Shown here piece by piece: positions 16,678-25,429 of a stretch of DNA of 64,000 nt. The stretch is from DATAGF01 sp963813355 (lineage in GTDB: Bacteria > Actinomycetota > Thermoleophilia > Miltoncostaeales > Miltoncostaeaceae), in the NCBI GenBank assembly GCA_963813355.1, contig CAWEYS010000029.1:124001-188000 (forward strand). The letters are read 5' to 3'. The notes under the pieces were generated by a model. That model had not been told where the DNA came from. It saw only the letters and a list, made by a program, of their open reading frames with translations, and did no database searches. Position numbers and translations under genes: made by a program. Numbering within the stretch: position 1 is the stretch's first letter; each line of letters starts with the position of its first letter.

Positions 16678-18206
16678 AGGTCGATCACCTCCCCGGCGGC
16701 CGTGACGGCCGCGGCGGCGCCCCCGCGGCGGAAGTCGCCCGCGGCCTCCAGCCCCTCCGCGCCCCGTCCGGCCGCGCTGACGCCGCCGAAGAAGAGGTTC
16801 GCCGCCCCCCAGCGGCGCAGGCCGTGGCCGTCCGCGACCAGGGCCGCGACCGCCTCCTCGGGGACGCCGCTCTCGACGTCCACCCCGTCCCCCTCCGGGT
16901 GCACGCGGGGCCGCGCGACCGCCGCGGAGCAGCCGAGGCCGCCGTCGATGACGCTCACCATGGTCTGCAGGATGGCGGATCGCAGCCGGTTCGAGCCCGC
17001 CGAGCCCAGCGCGAGCACCGGCTCGCCGCCGCGCAGCAGGAGCGTCGGCGCCATCATCGAGGTCATCCGCAGGCCGGCGTCCAGCAGGCCGAAGCCGCCG
17101 GGGTTGAGGTCCTCCTCGCCGAGCATGTTGTTGAGCAGGATGCCGGTGCCGGGGACGACGACCCCGGAGCCCGAGCCGTTGGAGCTGGACAGGCTCGCCA
17201 TCCCGCCGTCGGCGTCCACCGCGCTGATGTGCGTCGTCGAGCCGGCCGGCTTGCGGGACGGAGCGGCCAGGCGCGCCCAGAGGCGCTCCATGCAGTCCTC
17301 CTCGCGGAGGTCGGCCGTGAAGCGCTCGTCGCGGAGGGCGTTCGCGGCGGCGCCCGCCCGGGCAACGGCGCGGTAGTGGTCCACGTCGCCGCGGGGTGGC
17401 GGGCCCGCCGAGAGCGACCGCAGGGCGGCGGCGATCAGGGCGCCCCCCGACGACGGCGGCGGGTTCGTCAGCACCGTCACCCCGCGGTAGTCGACCTCCA
17501 GGGGCGCCCGTTCGATGGGCCGGTAGGCGGCCAGGTCGTCGGCTGTGACGAGGCCGCCCGCCTCGGCGAGGTGGCCGACGATCGCCTCGGCCAGCGGGCC
17601 GTCGCGCATCGTGGCGGCCCCCGCCTGGCCGATGTGCGCGAGGGTCTCGGCCAGCTCGGGGAACGCCAGCCGCTCGCCCTCGCCGAGCAGCGGGCCGCGC
17701 GGCGCGTAGACCGCGGCGGCGGCGGGCGTGGCCGTGAGCATCTCCCCGAGGATGCGGTGCAGGTAGGCGGACTCGGGGCCGAGCACCACGCCCTCGCGGG
17801 CGATGCGCACCGCGGGCTCCACGAGGTCGGCCAGCGGCAGCCGGCCCGCCCGCCGGTGCGCCTCGCCGATGCCGGCGACCATGCCGGGCACGGCGACGGA
17901 CGCCGGCCCGATGTGGAAGACCTGGTCCGCCCCGCCGAAGGGCACCGTGAAGGAGTCGAGGGCGTCCGGGTCGAGCCGGCGGCCGGCCGGGCCGAGCCCC
18001 GGCACGGCGACGAAGAAGTCGAGGAGCGCCGTGGCGCCGTCGGGGTCTCGGGTCAGCAGGAAGCCGCCGGCGCCCGGGCCCGTGAGGGGGCTCTCGGCGA
18101 CGGCCGCGGCGAACGCCGCCGCGCACGCGGCGTCGACCGCGCCGCCGCCCTTGGCGAGGGCCTCGGCGCCGGCCCGGGCGGTCAGGCGGTGGCCGGCCGC
18201 GACCAC
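16674..18206 (-). CDS. ggt: Gamma-glutamyltransferase, Ntn-hydrolase family
   Basis: A 510-residue gamma-glutamyltranspeptidase-like enzyme. The autocatalytic threonine is in AGSTTHISAVDADGGMASLS, followed by NGSGSGVVVPGTGILLNNML and GSAGSNRLRSAILQTMVSVID. The N-terminus AAGHRLTARAGAEALAKGGGAVDAACAAA is the usual GGAVDAA start. No signal peptide is visible, so the protein may be cytosolic, unlike the classical periplasmic or secreted enzyme. Cytosolic paralogues include peptide-processing and acylase enzymes. The GTG at 18206 lies 30 bases after the ftsZ stop. Confidence 0.9.
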   Translation of the reverse strand: MVAAGHRLTARAGAEALAKGGGAVDAACAAAFAAAVAESPLTGPGAGGFLLTRDPDGATALLDFFVAVPGLGPAGRRLDPDALDSFTVPFGGADQVFHIGPASVAVPGMVAGIGEAHRRAGRLPLADLVEPAVRIAREGVVLGPESAYLHRILGEMLTATPAAAAVYAPRGPLLGEGERLAFPELAETLAHIGQAGAATMRDGPLAEAIVGHLAEAGGLVTADDLAAYRPIERAPLEVDYRGVTVLTNPPPSSGGALIAAALRSLSAGPPPRGDVDHYRAVARAGAAANALRDERFTADLREEDCMERLWARLAAPSRKPAGSTTHISAVDADGGMASLSSSNGSGSGVVVPGTGILLNNMLGEEDLNPGGFGLLDAGLRMTSMMAPTLLLRGGEPVLALGSAGSNRLRSAILQTMVSVIDGGLGCSAAVARPRVHPEGDGVDVESGVPEEAVAALVADGHGLRRWGAANLFFGGVSAAGRGAEGLEAAGDFRRGGAAAAVTAAGEVIDL

Positions 18207-18235
18207 CCCGACGGGCGCGTCGGGGCCGCGGCTCG

Positions 18236-19603
18236 CTACGCCGCGTCCTCCGGCTCGTCGAAGCCCTTCGGCCGGCGGACGATCCCGGTCAACTCGGGGT
18301 CGAACTCGGGCGGCGCCTCGGTCTCGACGTCGAAGATCCTGGAGCCGCCCCCCGCCCCGCCTCCGCCTGCGTCGCCGCCGCCACCGGTCCCGCCCTCGCG
18401 CGAGGCCGCCGGGTAGGGAAGGTCGAAGCGCGTCACGCGCTCGGCCCGGCGTGAGAGGGCCGACCGCTCGGCGCGCGCCGCCGACGCCGGCTCGGCGGCC
18501 GCCCCGACCGGGGGCCCGGCCCGCACGCCGCTGAAGTTTGCCGCCACGACGGTGACCCAGACCTGTCCCGACAGCTCGGGGTCGATGGTGGCGCCGAAGA
18601 TGATGTTGGCCTCCGGGTCGGCGGCGTCGGCGACGACCCGGGCCGCCTCGCTCACCTCGACCAGCGACAGGTCCGGGCCGCCCGTGACGCCCAGCAGGAT
18701 GCCGCGCGCACCGTCGATGGGCGTCTCGAGGAGCGGCGAGGCGATCGCCGCCTGGGCGGCTTCGGTCGCCCGGTTGCCCCCGCCCGCGTACCCGATGCCG
18801 AGCAGCGCCGTGCCCGCGCCGCGGATGATGGTCCGCACGTCGGCGAAGTCGAGGTTGATCAGGCCCGGCAGCGTGATCAGGTCGCAGATGCCCTGCACGC
18901 CCTGGCGAAGCAGGTCGTCGCAGACCTTGAAGGCCTCGACCATGCTGGTGCCCCGCTCCAGCACCGCCATCAGGCGGTCGTTGGGGATGATGATCACCGT
19001 GTCGGCGGACCCCTGCAGGGCCTCGAGCCCCACGGCGGCGGCCTCGGTGCGCCGGCTGCCCTCGAAGCCGAAGGGCCGGGTCACGACCGCGACCGTCAGC
19101 GCGCCCATCTCCCGCGCGATCTTCGCGACCAGCGGGGCGCCGCCCGTCCCGGTGCCGCCGCCCTCGCCCGCGGCGATGAACACCAGGTCGCTGCCGCGCA
19201 GCGCCCGGCGCACCTGCTCCTCGCTCTCGCGCACGGCCTGCTCGCCCAGGTGGGGGTCGCCGCCCGTGCCCAGGCCGCGGGTGATCTCCATCCCGACCGG
19301 GATGCGGACGTCGGCCTCGCTCACCTCGAGCGCCTGGCGGTCGGTGTTGACGGCGACGAACTCGACCCCGCGCAGACCGGCCTCGATCATGCGGTCGACC
19401 GCGTTGCAGCCCGCGCCGCCGACGCCGACCACCCGGATGACCGCGACGTAGTTCGAGAGGTCCCCGGGCCCGCGCTCGTGCGCGGGCTCGCGGCCGGCGG
19501 TGCCCTCGTCGAGCGGGTCGGTGCTGCGGAAGAGCTCGGAGAGGGGGCCCTCGCGCATGCTCGGCCGCGACCGTCCGCCGTCGGGACGGCGCGGCTCGGT
19601 CAC
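18236..19603 (-). CDS. ftsZ: Cell division protein FtsZ, divergent, outside a dcw cluster
   Basis: Tubulin-like GTPase forming the division ring, about 455 residues. It has the GTP-binding VVGVGGAGCNAVDRM, the tubulin signature GGGTGTGGAP, FEGSRR, IPNDRLM and the T7 loop NLDFADVRTI with catalytic aspartates. Unusual features are GLGTGGDP where most have GLGAGxNP, and AAGEGGGTG where most have TAGMGGGTG. The C-terminus (PEFDPELTGIVRRP, then an acidic end) does not match the usual FtsA/SepF-binding peptide. The GTG at 19603 follows GAGGGGCAGAGG; ATG 19558 is an alternative. It lies 10 bases after parA. No ftsQ, ftsA, mur genes or sepF are near. Confidence 0.93.
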   Translation of the reverse strand: MTEPRRPDGGRSRPSMREGPLSELFRSTDPLDEGTAGREPAHERGPGDLSNYVAVIRVVGVGGAGCNAVDRMIEAGLRGVEFVAVNTDRQALEVSEADVRIPVGMEITRGLGTGGDPHLGEQAVRESEEQVRRALRGSDLVFIAAGEGGGTGTGGAPLVAKIAREMGALTVAVVTRPFGFEGSRRTEAAAVGLEALQGSADTVIIIPNDRLMAVLERGTSMVEAFKVCDDLLRQGVQGICDLITLPGLINLDFADVRTIIRGAGTALLGIGYAGGGNRATEAAQAAIASPLLETPIDGARGILLGVTGGPDLSLVEVSEAARVVADAADPEANIIFGATIDPELSGQVWVTVVAANFSGVRAGPPVGAAAEPASAARAERSALSRRAERVTRFDLPYPAASREGGTGGGGDAGGGGAGGGSRIFDVETEAPPEFDPELTGIVRRPKGFDEPEDAA

Positions 19604-19613
19604 CCTCTGCCCC

Positions 19614-20407
19614 TCATGCCGCGGCCTTGCGCCCGCCCGCCATGCCCATCGGGCCCTCCCAGACCTCGCGGGAGAGGTGACGGTACCACCGGGCCGCCTG
19701 CCCCTGCGGGTCGTAGCGCAGAACGCTCTTGCCCTCGACGGGCGCCTCCGCGAAGCGGATCGTCTTGCCGATGCGGGTCCGGTAGACGCGGTCGCCGAAG
19801 CTCTCCTCGAGCAGCTGGACCGCCTCGCGGCCGTGGATCGTGCGGCCGTCGTACATGGTCGGCAGGATACCCACGATGTCCACGCGCGGGTTGAGGTGCT
19901 CCCGCACCTGGGCGAGCGTCTCGCGCAACTGGGCCAGCCCGCGCAGCGAGAGGTACTCGCACTGCACCGGCACGACGATGCCATCGGCGGCGACCATGGC
20001 GTTCACCGTGAGAAGGCCCAGCGAGGGCGGGGTGTCCAGCAGGATGTAGTCGTAGGCGTCCAGGACGGGCCGAGGGCCCGCTCCAGCGCCCGCTCGCGCC
20101 CGATCATCGACGACAGGGCGAGCTCGGCCCCCGCCAGCTCGATGCCGGCCGGGGCGATGTCGATCTCGTGGGTCTCGATGATCTCCGACAGGCCCGCGCG
20201 CCCGGTGAGCACGTGGAACATGCCGAGGTCGAGCGACTCGACGTCGATGCCCTGGCTCATCGAGAGGTTGCTCTGAGGGTCGAGGTTGACGGCGAGCACC
20301 CTCGCGCCGAGGTCGTGGAGGCCGACGCCGAGGTTCAGCGTCGTCGTTGTCTTGGCGACACCGCCCTTCTGGTTGGCGAGGGCGAGGACGCGGGCGGGTC
20401 GGGACAT
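19614..20407 (-). CDS. parA: ParA/Soj family partition ATPase, one frameshift
   Basis: Deviant Walker ATPase that segregates DNA or positions protein cargo on the nucleoid. MSRPARVLALANQKGGVAKTT carries the deviant Walker A with its signature lysine. ILLDTPPSLGLLTVNAMVAAD is Walker B, and VPVQCEYLSLRGLAQL is typical of Soj. Reading changes frame near 20070, where ALGP should continue as VLDAYDYILLDTPP; one base appears missing. GAAGG precedes the ATG at 20407 by eight bases. No parB or consensus parS (GTTTCACGTGAAAC) is present in the window. FtsZ follows after 10 bases, so a divisome-positioning role is possible. Confidence 0.85.
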
Positions 20408-20485
20408 CTGGCGCACCTTCGTGGTGGCTGCTCGTGGCTTTCGCCCCGTTTCGCCGCCAGGCCCCGATCTCCTTGCGGATGCCCG

Positions 20486-21157
20486 TCAGTCGGGGGGCAG
20501 CTCCAGGCGCCTCTGGCCCGCCCAGGCGGCCGCCTGGGAGCGGCGCTGGAAGCCCAGCTTGCGCAGGAGCTGGCTCACGTGGTTGCGCACGGTCTTCTCG
20601 GAGAGGTGCAGGACCTCGCCGATCGCGCGGTTCGTGTAGCCCTCCGCGATCAGCGCCAGCATGCGGCGCTCGCGGTCGGTGAGCCCGGCCAGCTCGGCCT
20701 CGGCCTGCTTGGCCGACAGCTCGCGGAACTGGGTCAGGAGGGCGCCGGCGGCCCGCGGGTCGAGCGACGCCTCGCCGGCCGCCGCCTCGCGGATCGCCTG
20801 CGTGAGGCGCTCGGCGTCGGCCTGCTTGAGCAGGTAGCCGCTGGCGCCCGCCATGACCGCGCCGACGATGGCCTCCTCGTCGGAGTAGGAGGTCAGCATG
20901 AGGACGCGCGCGTCCGGGTGGTCGGCCTTGATGCGGCGGCAGGCCTCGACGCCGCTGCCGTCGGGCAGCCGGACGTCCATCAGGACCACGTCGGGGTGGG
21001 TCTGCTCGTTGAGCTGCACCGCCTCGGCGGCCGTCTGGGCCTCGCCGACGACGCGGAAGCCGGCGGAGTGGGACAGCAGCGACCGCAGCCCGATGCGGAC
21101 GACGGTGTGGTCGTCCACGATCAGCACGCGGATGGGCTCGCGGGGGACGGTGGTCAT
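20486..21157 (-). CDS. Two-component response regulator, NarL/LuxR family
   Basis: A 223-residue regulator. The receiver domain (about 8-125) has the acidic pair VDD, the phosphoacceptor aspartate in VLMDVRLPDGSG, a switch serine in MLTSYSDEE and the lysine in GYLLKQAD. The C-terminal LuxR-type helix-turn-helix (about 160-215) reads LTDRERRMLALIAEGYTNRAIGEVLHLSEKTVRNHVSQLL. It resembles DevR/DosR and LiaR-type regulators. Its ATG overlaps the stop of the histidine kinase gene, its obvious partner. The parA gene follows 78 bases downstream on the same strand. Confidence 0.94.
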   Translation of the reverse strand: MTTVPREPIRVLIVDDHTVVRIGLRSLLSHSAGFRVVGEAQTAAEAVQLNEQTHPDVVLMDVRLPDGSGVEACRRIKADHPDARVLMLTSYSDEEAIVGAVMAGASGYLLKQADAERLTQAIREAAAGEASLDPRAAGALLTQFRELSAKQAEAELAGLTDRERRMLALIAEGYTNRAIGEVLHLSEKTVRNHVSQLLRKLGFQRRSQAAAWAGQRRLELPPD

Positions 21158-22612
21158 GACGTGCGCACCTCACTGACAAGTTCGGGGGATGGCGTGGCGT
21201 CGGGCTCGGGCTCCTCGATGTCGAGCGGGACGGCGAGGGTCACGCGGGTGCCGCCGCCCGACGCGGGCTCGACGACCAGCCGCCCGCCGAGCCGCCGGGC
21301 GCGCTCGCGCATGTTGCGCAGGCCCTGCCCGCAGCCCTCGTCGCTCTCGCCGGCGGCCGGGCCGCGGCCGTCGTCGGCGATCACGAGGTCCAGCTCGTCC
21401 GGCGCCAGCACGAGCGCCACGCGCACCTTGCAGGGGCCGGCGTGCCGGGCCGTGTTCGACAGCGCCTCCCGCAGGATCTGCTCGAGGTGCTGGCCGGCCT
21501 CGTCCGGCAGGGGGCCGCAGGCGCCGGGCCGCTCGACGGCGAAGCGCACGTCGCGTGCCGGTCTCGTCGGCGAACCGCCGGGTGAGCTCGCCGAGGCCCG
21601 CGGCGATGCCGTCCGGCGTCGCCGGCGCGTTGAGGTCGCGGATGTAGTCGCGGATGCCGTCGGTGGCGGCGTTGAGGTCGGCCACCACCTCGCGCACCTC
21701 GTGGCGCACGAGGGGGTCGTCGCAGCGGATCGCCACGGCCTCGAGGTGGAGCCCGGCGGCGTAGATCGACTGGATCGTGCCGTCGTGGAGGTCGCGGCCG
21801 AAGCGCGAGCGCTCCTCGGCGATGGCGCGCGCGCGGTCGAGGGCCTCCTCCCGCTGCTTGGCCTCGACGTCGAAGATCTCGAGCAGCTTCACCGCCAGCA
21901 CGCACAGGGCGAGCCCGATCAGGCCCCGGACGACCTCGAGCGGCAGGCTCGTGGCGTCGAACCAGCCACCGGCGTCGCCGATCCCGCCCGGCGACACCGG
22001 GCCACGCGCCACGATCAGCCCGGCCACGACGGCGTAGCCGGCGAGGGTGGCCGCGGCCGCCGCCGCGTACGGCCGGATGCCGGTCATGCCCGCGGCGCCG
22101 AGCTCGCTGCGCTGGCGCCAGAGCCCGACCGCCGACAGGATCGCGCCGGGGAACAGCAGCGTGTAGCGGGAGAGCGAGACGACCGCGGCCTCCCACTCCG
22201 AGGCGCTCCACCCGGCGGGGTCGGCGGCCAGCGCGCAGCCGGCGACGATCGCGCCCGCGACCACGATGGAGAGGCTGGTCAGCGAGCGGCGCAGCACCGG
22301 GCTCAGGCCGAGCAGCCGCAGCCCGAACTGCACCAGGAAGAGGAAGGCCGCGACCTGGACGATGCCGCGCAGCACCACCAGGCCCTCGACGACGCCCGCG
22401 CTGAGGTAGCCCTCCTGGATGGGGACGAACGCGTAGCCCCAGACCGCGAGGGCCTCGACGAAGGCGAAGCTCGCCAGCCAGATCAGCGACGACGAGAGCG
22501 TCAGGCGGGTGGCGCGCCGGCGCTGGAGCCAGACGGCGAAGCCCAGGGAGAAGAAGACCAGCCCCTGCGCGAACAGGATGATGGTCTCGTTCTGAACGAA
22601 GAAGTCGCGCAC
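21154..22612 (-). CDS. Membrane sensor histidine kinase (HisKA_3), one frameshift
   Basis: Partner kinase of the adjacent regulator. The N-terminal half has about seven hydrophobic spans in a sensor module without a large periplasmic loop (from FAQGLVFFSLGFAVWL to GLIGLALCVLAVKLLEIF). The HisKA_3 H-box is RFGRDLHDGTIQSIYAAGLHLE, with the phosphoacceptor histidine. After a frameshift near 21553 the ATPase part continues with LREALSNTARHAG, ADDGRGP and GLRNMRERARRLGG, the N, G1 and G2 boxes. It starts at GTG 22612. An indel of one extra or two missing bases best explains the break. Confidence 0.87.
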
Positions 22613-22643
22613 GTGGCGCCCTCGGGAGGGTGGCGGAAACGCC

Positions 22644-22680
22644 GCGGCGGGCGGGGACCTCCTCGATCCCCGCCCGCCGC
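22644..22680 (-). terminator. Strong hairpin between the small pre-htpX gene and the histidine kinase
   Basis: GCGGCGGGCGGGGA (22644-22657) pairs perfectly with TCCCCGCCCGCCGC (22667-22680), a 14-pair stem with a 9-base loop. On the minus strand it follows the gene ending at 22733, and a short TTT follows in the descending arm. It probably terminates the htpX transcript before the kinase operon promoter. Confidence 0.6.
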
Positions 22681-22732
22681 ACGAATCAGCGGGAGATCGA
22701 CCCCTTCCGGGGCCGATTGTAGCGCCGCGCCA

Positions 22733-22993
22733 CTAGGTGCCCCCGATGACCGCCTCGAGCTGAGCGCGCAGGGCGGCCATCGCGGCCTCGCCCCCGGCGG
22801 CGTCGATCACCTCGGGCTCCTCCAGGAGCGCCCGGCGGTCGACGAGGTTGCTGCGGTTGACGACGTACGGGTCCTCCAGCACGTCCGCGAGCTTGCGGCC
22901 CGCCCTGAGCTGGCGCGTGACGTACTCGATCAGCCGCTTGTGCTTCGCCGACTCGGTGTTGACGAGCCGCCGGACCTCGTCCTGGATCCCCAT
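22733..22993 (-). CDS. Small protein downstream of htpX, unknown function
   Basis: An 86-residue helical protein starting MGIQDEVRRLVNTESAKHKRLIEYVTRQLRAGRKLADVLEDPYVVNR. The pattern of charged residues suggests a small helical bundle or DNA-binding-like protein. I do not recognise a named family. The ATG at 22993 lies eight bases after the htpX stop, and a strong hairpin follows the gene, so it is the second gene of a short htpX operon. Confidence 0.7.
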   Translation of the reverse strand: MGIQDEVRRLVNTESAKHKRLIEYVTRQLRAGRKLADVLEDPYVVNRSNLVDRRALLEEPEVIDAAGGEAAMAALRAQLEAVIGGT

Positions 22994-23001
22994 CCGCCCT
23001 C

Positions 23002-23913
23002 CTAGAAGCGCTGGAGCTGCAGGCTGCTGGCGCCCGCCATCCGGCGAAGGCGCGCGACGCGCTCCTCCATCGGGGGGTGGGTCGAGAAGAGCCTCGCGAA
23101 GATGCCGGCGCTCCCGCGGCTGTGGGCGTTCGCCTGGAGCGGGTTCACGATGTAGAGCGGCTCCGACGCGGGGTTGACCCTCATCGGGATCGCCTTCGCG
23201 GTCCGCTGCAGCGTCTCGAGGGCGTCGGCCAGCGGGTTGGGGTCGCCGACGTACTCGGCGCCGGTCGCGTCGGCCACGTACTCGCGCTGCCGCGAGATCG
23301 CCAGCTGGATGATCACCGCCGCGATCGGCGCGAGGATGATCGTCGCCAGCGTCCCGATCAGGCCGAGCGGGTTGTCGTCGTCCCCGCCGCCGAAGAGCAG
23401 CGAGAACTGGAGGAAGTTGGCGATCGCCGAGATCGCGCCGGCCACCATCGCGGCGATGCTCGCGATGAGGATGTCGCGGTTGGCGATGTGCGCCATCTCG
23501 TGCGCCAGGACGCCCTCGAGCTCGCGCGGGCCCAGGGCCTGCTTGATGCCCGCGGTCACGGCGATGGCCGCGTGCTTGGGGTTGCGGCCGGTGGCGAACG
23601 CGTTGGGCTGCTCGGCCGGGGTGACGTAGACGCCCGGCTTCGGCACGCCGGCGCGCCCGGCGAGCCGCGCGATCATCTGGTGCAGCTCGGGCTCCTGCTG
23701 CGGGCTGACCTCGACGGCGCGGGCCATCTTGAGCGCCAACGACCCGCTGAACCAGTACATGACGAAGTTGAAGACGACCGCGATCGCCGCGAACACGATC
23801 AGGCCCGTGGCGCCGCCGATCAGGTAGCCGATCCCGATCAGCAGGGCGGTCAGCGCGGCCACGAACACGAACGTCTTGAAGTTGTTGCCCGCCTTGTAGG
23901 AGGCGAGGTTCAT
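23002..23913 (-). CDS. htpX: Membrane zinc metalloprotease HtpX
   Basis: M48B heat-shock membrane protease that degrades misfolded membrane proteins on the cytoplasmic side. It has 303 residues with two N-terminal spans (FKTFVFVAALTALLIGIGYLI and LIVFAAIAVVFNFVMYWF) and the zinc motif HEMAHIANRD. Two more spans follow (ASIAAMVAGAISAIANF and LIGTLATIILAPIAAVIIQL), then the third zinc ligand region REYVADATGAE. The closing STHPPMEERVARLRRM is typical. AAGGAGG lies four bases before the chosen ATG at 23913. An in-frame ATG at 23934 is possible but its spacing would not use that site. Confidence 0.95.
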   Translation of the reverse strand: MNLASYKAGNNFKTFVFVAALTALLIGIGYLIGGATGLIVFAAIAVVFNFVMYWFSGSLALKMARAVEVSPQQEPELHQMIARLAGRAGVPKPGVYVTPAEQPNAFATGRNPKHAAIAVTAGIKQALGPRELEGVLAHEMAHIANRDILIASIAAMVAGAISAIANFLQFSLLFGGGDDDNPLGLIGTLATIILAPIAAVIIQLAISRQREYVADATGAEYVGDPNPLADALETLQRTAKAIPMRVNPASEPLYIVNPLQANAHSRGSAGIFARLFSTHPPMEERVARLRRMAGASSLQLQRF

Positions 23914-24054
23914 CATCCCTCCTTCGGGATCCATGCCGCAGGCCTCTCCGGCATCCTGCGACGCCATGAGTATAGGAGAGGTGTGTAGGGGTCGGTCGAT
24001 CCGGCATTGCCGGATGGTTAAGGGGATCCCGGACCCGCGGGCTACCCTCTGGGG

Positions 24055-24624
24055 GTGCGCGCCGCCGCCCTCCTGATCCTCGTCGCGGCGCTCGCGTGCG
24101 CCGCCTGCGGGCCGACGAGCCCGACCGAGGCGGGGGGGAGCGACGCCGATCCCGTCGCCCTCCTCACGGTCCTCCCGAGCCCCGGCCAGCTGCGCGGCGA
24201 GCCCGCCTCGGCGGTCGACGCGGACGGCCTGCAGGTGGCGCTCACCGGCGCGCCCGACCCGGCCATCGCCGCGCGCGTCCGCGAGCGGGCGCCCAAGGCG
24301 GCCGCGGTGCGCACCTGGTCGGCTCCGGGCGGCCAGGAGCTGGTCGCGGCCGTCAGCGTGTGGGGCTCGCACCTGATCGCCACCGGCATCGGCGGCGACG
24401 CCGCCGAGCAGATCCTCTCCGAGGACGGCGCCCGCGCCTGGACGCCGACGGGCCTCCCCGGCAGCCGCGGCGCCCGGATCGACATGGGCGGCCGGCAGGA
24501 GCAGCGCCTCGCGTTCGCCGTCGGGCCGAACTCGCTCTACGTGCGCGCCGAGGGCCCCGTCCCGGAGGACGTCGTCGCCCGGACCCTCCGCCGGCTCGTC
24601 GTCACGCTCGAGGGGCAGCAGTAG
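24055..24624 (+). CDS. Predicted lipoprotein, unknown function
   Basis: A 189-residue protein with a classic signal: a hydrophobic run after MRAAALLILVAALACAAC with a lipobox-like ACAAC end. The mature protein is exported and anchored. The mature part is alanine/glycine-rich, with strand-forming segments (LVAAVSVWGSHLIATGIGG and LAFAVGPNSLYVRAEG), but no family is recognised. It is read convergently toward the ABC exporter permease gene, with nine bases between stops. Confidence 0.65.
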   Translation: MRAAALLILVAALACAACGPTSPTEAGGSDADPVALLTVLPSPGQLRGEPASAVDADGLQVALTGAPDPAIAARVRERAPKAAAVRTWSAPGGQELVAAVSVWGSHLIATGIGGDAAEQILSEDGARAWTPTGLPGSRGARIDMGGRQEQRLAFAVGPNSLYVRAEGPVPEDVVARTLRRLVVTLEGQQ

Positions 24625-24633
24625 CGCGCGACC

Positions 24634-25429
24634 TCAGCGCGCGAGGTCGCGCCGCCCGACCAGCGTCAGGGCCGCGGCCGTCGTGACCAGCGCGAGCCCG
24701 CCGAGGACGGCGACGTCCTCCGGCCCCAGCGCCCCGGTGCGCAGCACCGCCGGGGGGTCGAGGTAGCGGAAGATCGAGAGGGGGCCGAGAGGCTCGGCCA
24801 CGGACCACACCTGGGCGAGGTAGTCGACCGCGTAGGAGACGATCACGAAGCCCGCCGCCCAGGCCACCACCCGGCCGCCCGCGCGCACGAGCGAGGCGAC
24901 CAGCAGCGCCACTCCGCCGACGGCGAGGAAGCAGAGGTAGCTCCCCAGCAGGGCCAGCGCGAGCGGCCCGGGGTCGACCGGGGCGAGGTCGTCGACGACC
25001 TCGCTCGCCACCAGGCCGCCCAGGTAGCCGCCGGCGATGACCGCGGCGAGGCCGGTCGCCATCGCCAGCGCGTGGGCGGCCAGCCAGCGCGGCGGCTCGA
25101 TCGGGCGCGACAGGATCAGCTCGGCCGTGCCGTCCTCGACGTCCCGGGCCGGGGCCGCCGCCATCGAGATCGCCGCCGCGGCCGGCAGCGCGAGGGCCAC
25201 CGGGTGGAGGTACCCCGACCCCGCGTAGCCGGTCGGGGTGGAGATGTCGGCCGAGCCGGCCAGCGCCCGCAGCGCCGGCGGCAGCGCGTTGAACGAGCTG
25301 GCGGATGGCGTTCTGGTCAACCGACGCGTACGAGAGCCCGACCACGAGCTCGAACAGGCCGAAGCCCGCCGCGAGCACGACGATCCGCACCCAGGCCCGC
25401 TCCCATGCGAGCCCGAAGACGACCCTCAA
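24634..25429 (-). CDS. ABC-2 type transporter permease, one frameshift
   Basis: Membrane subunit of the exporter whose ATPase is encoded just upstream. About six hydrophobic segments are visible (VRIVVLAAGFGLFELVVGLSY, VALALPAAAAISMAAAP, LAMATGLAAVIAGGYLGGL, LALALLGSYLCFLAVGGVALL, VVAWAAGFVIVSYAVDYL, VLGGLALVTTAAALTLVG). A cytoplasmic DGTAELILSRPI coupling segment occurs, as in ABC-2 permeases. The TTG start at 25429 overlaps the ATPase stop (TTGA). A frameshift near 25310, between DQNAIRQL and FNALPPALRAL, splits the frame. The substrate is unknown. Confidence 0.78.

Noticed and set aside
19614..20407. Possible parS site near parA
   Set aside because: No match to GTTTCACGTGAAAC seen in the window; the GTTGC-n8-GCAAC palindrome differs from it.
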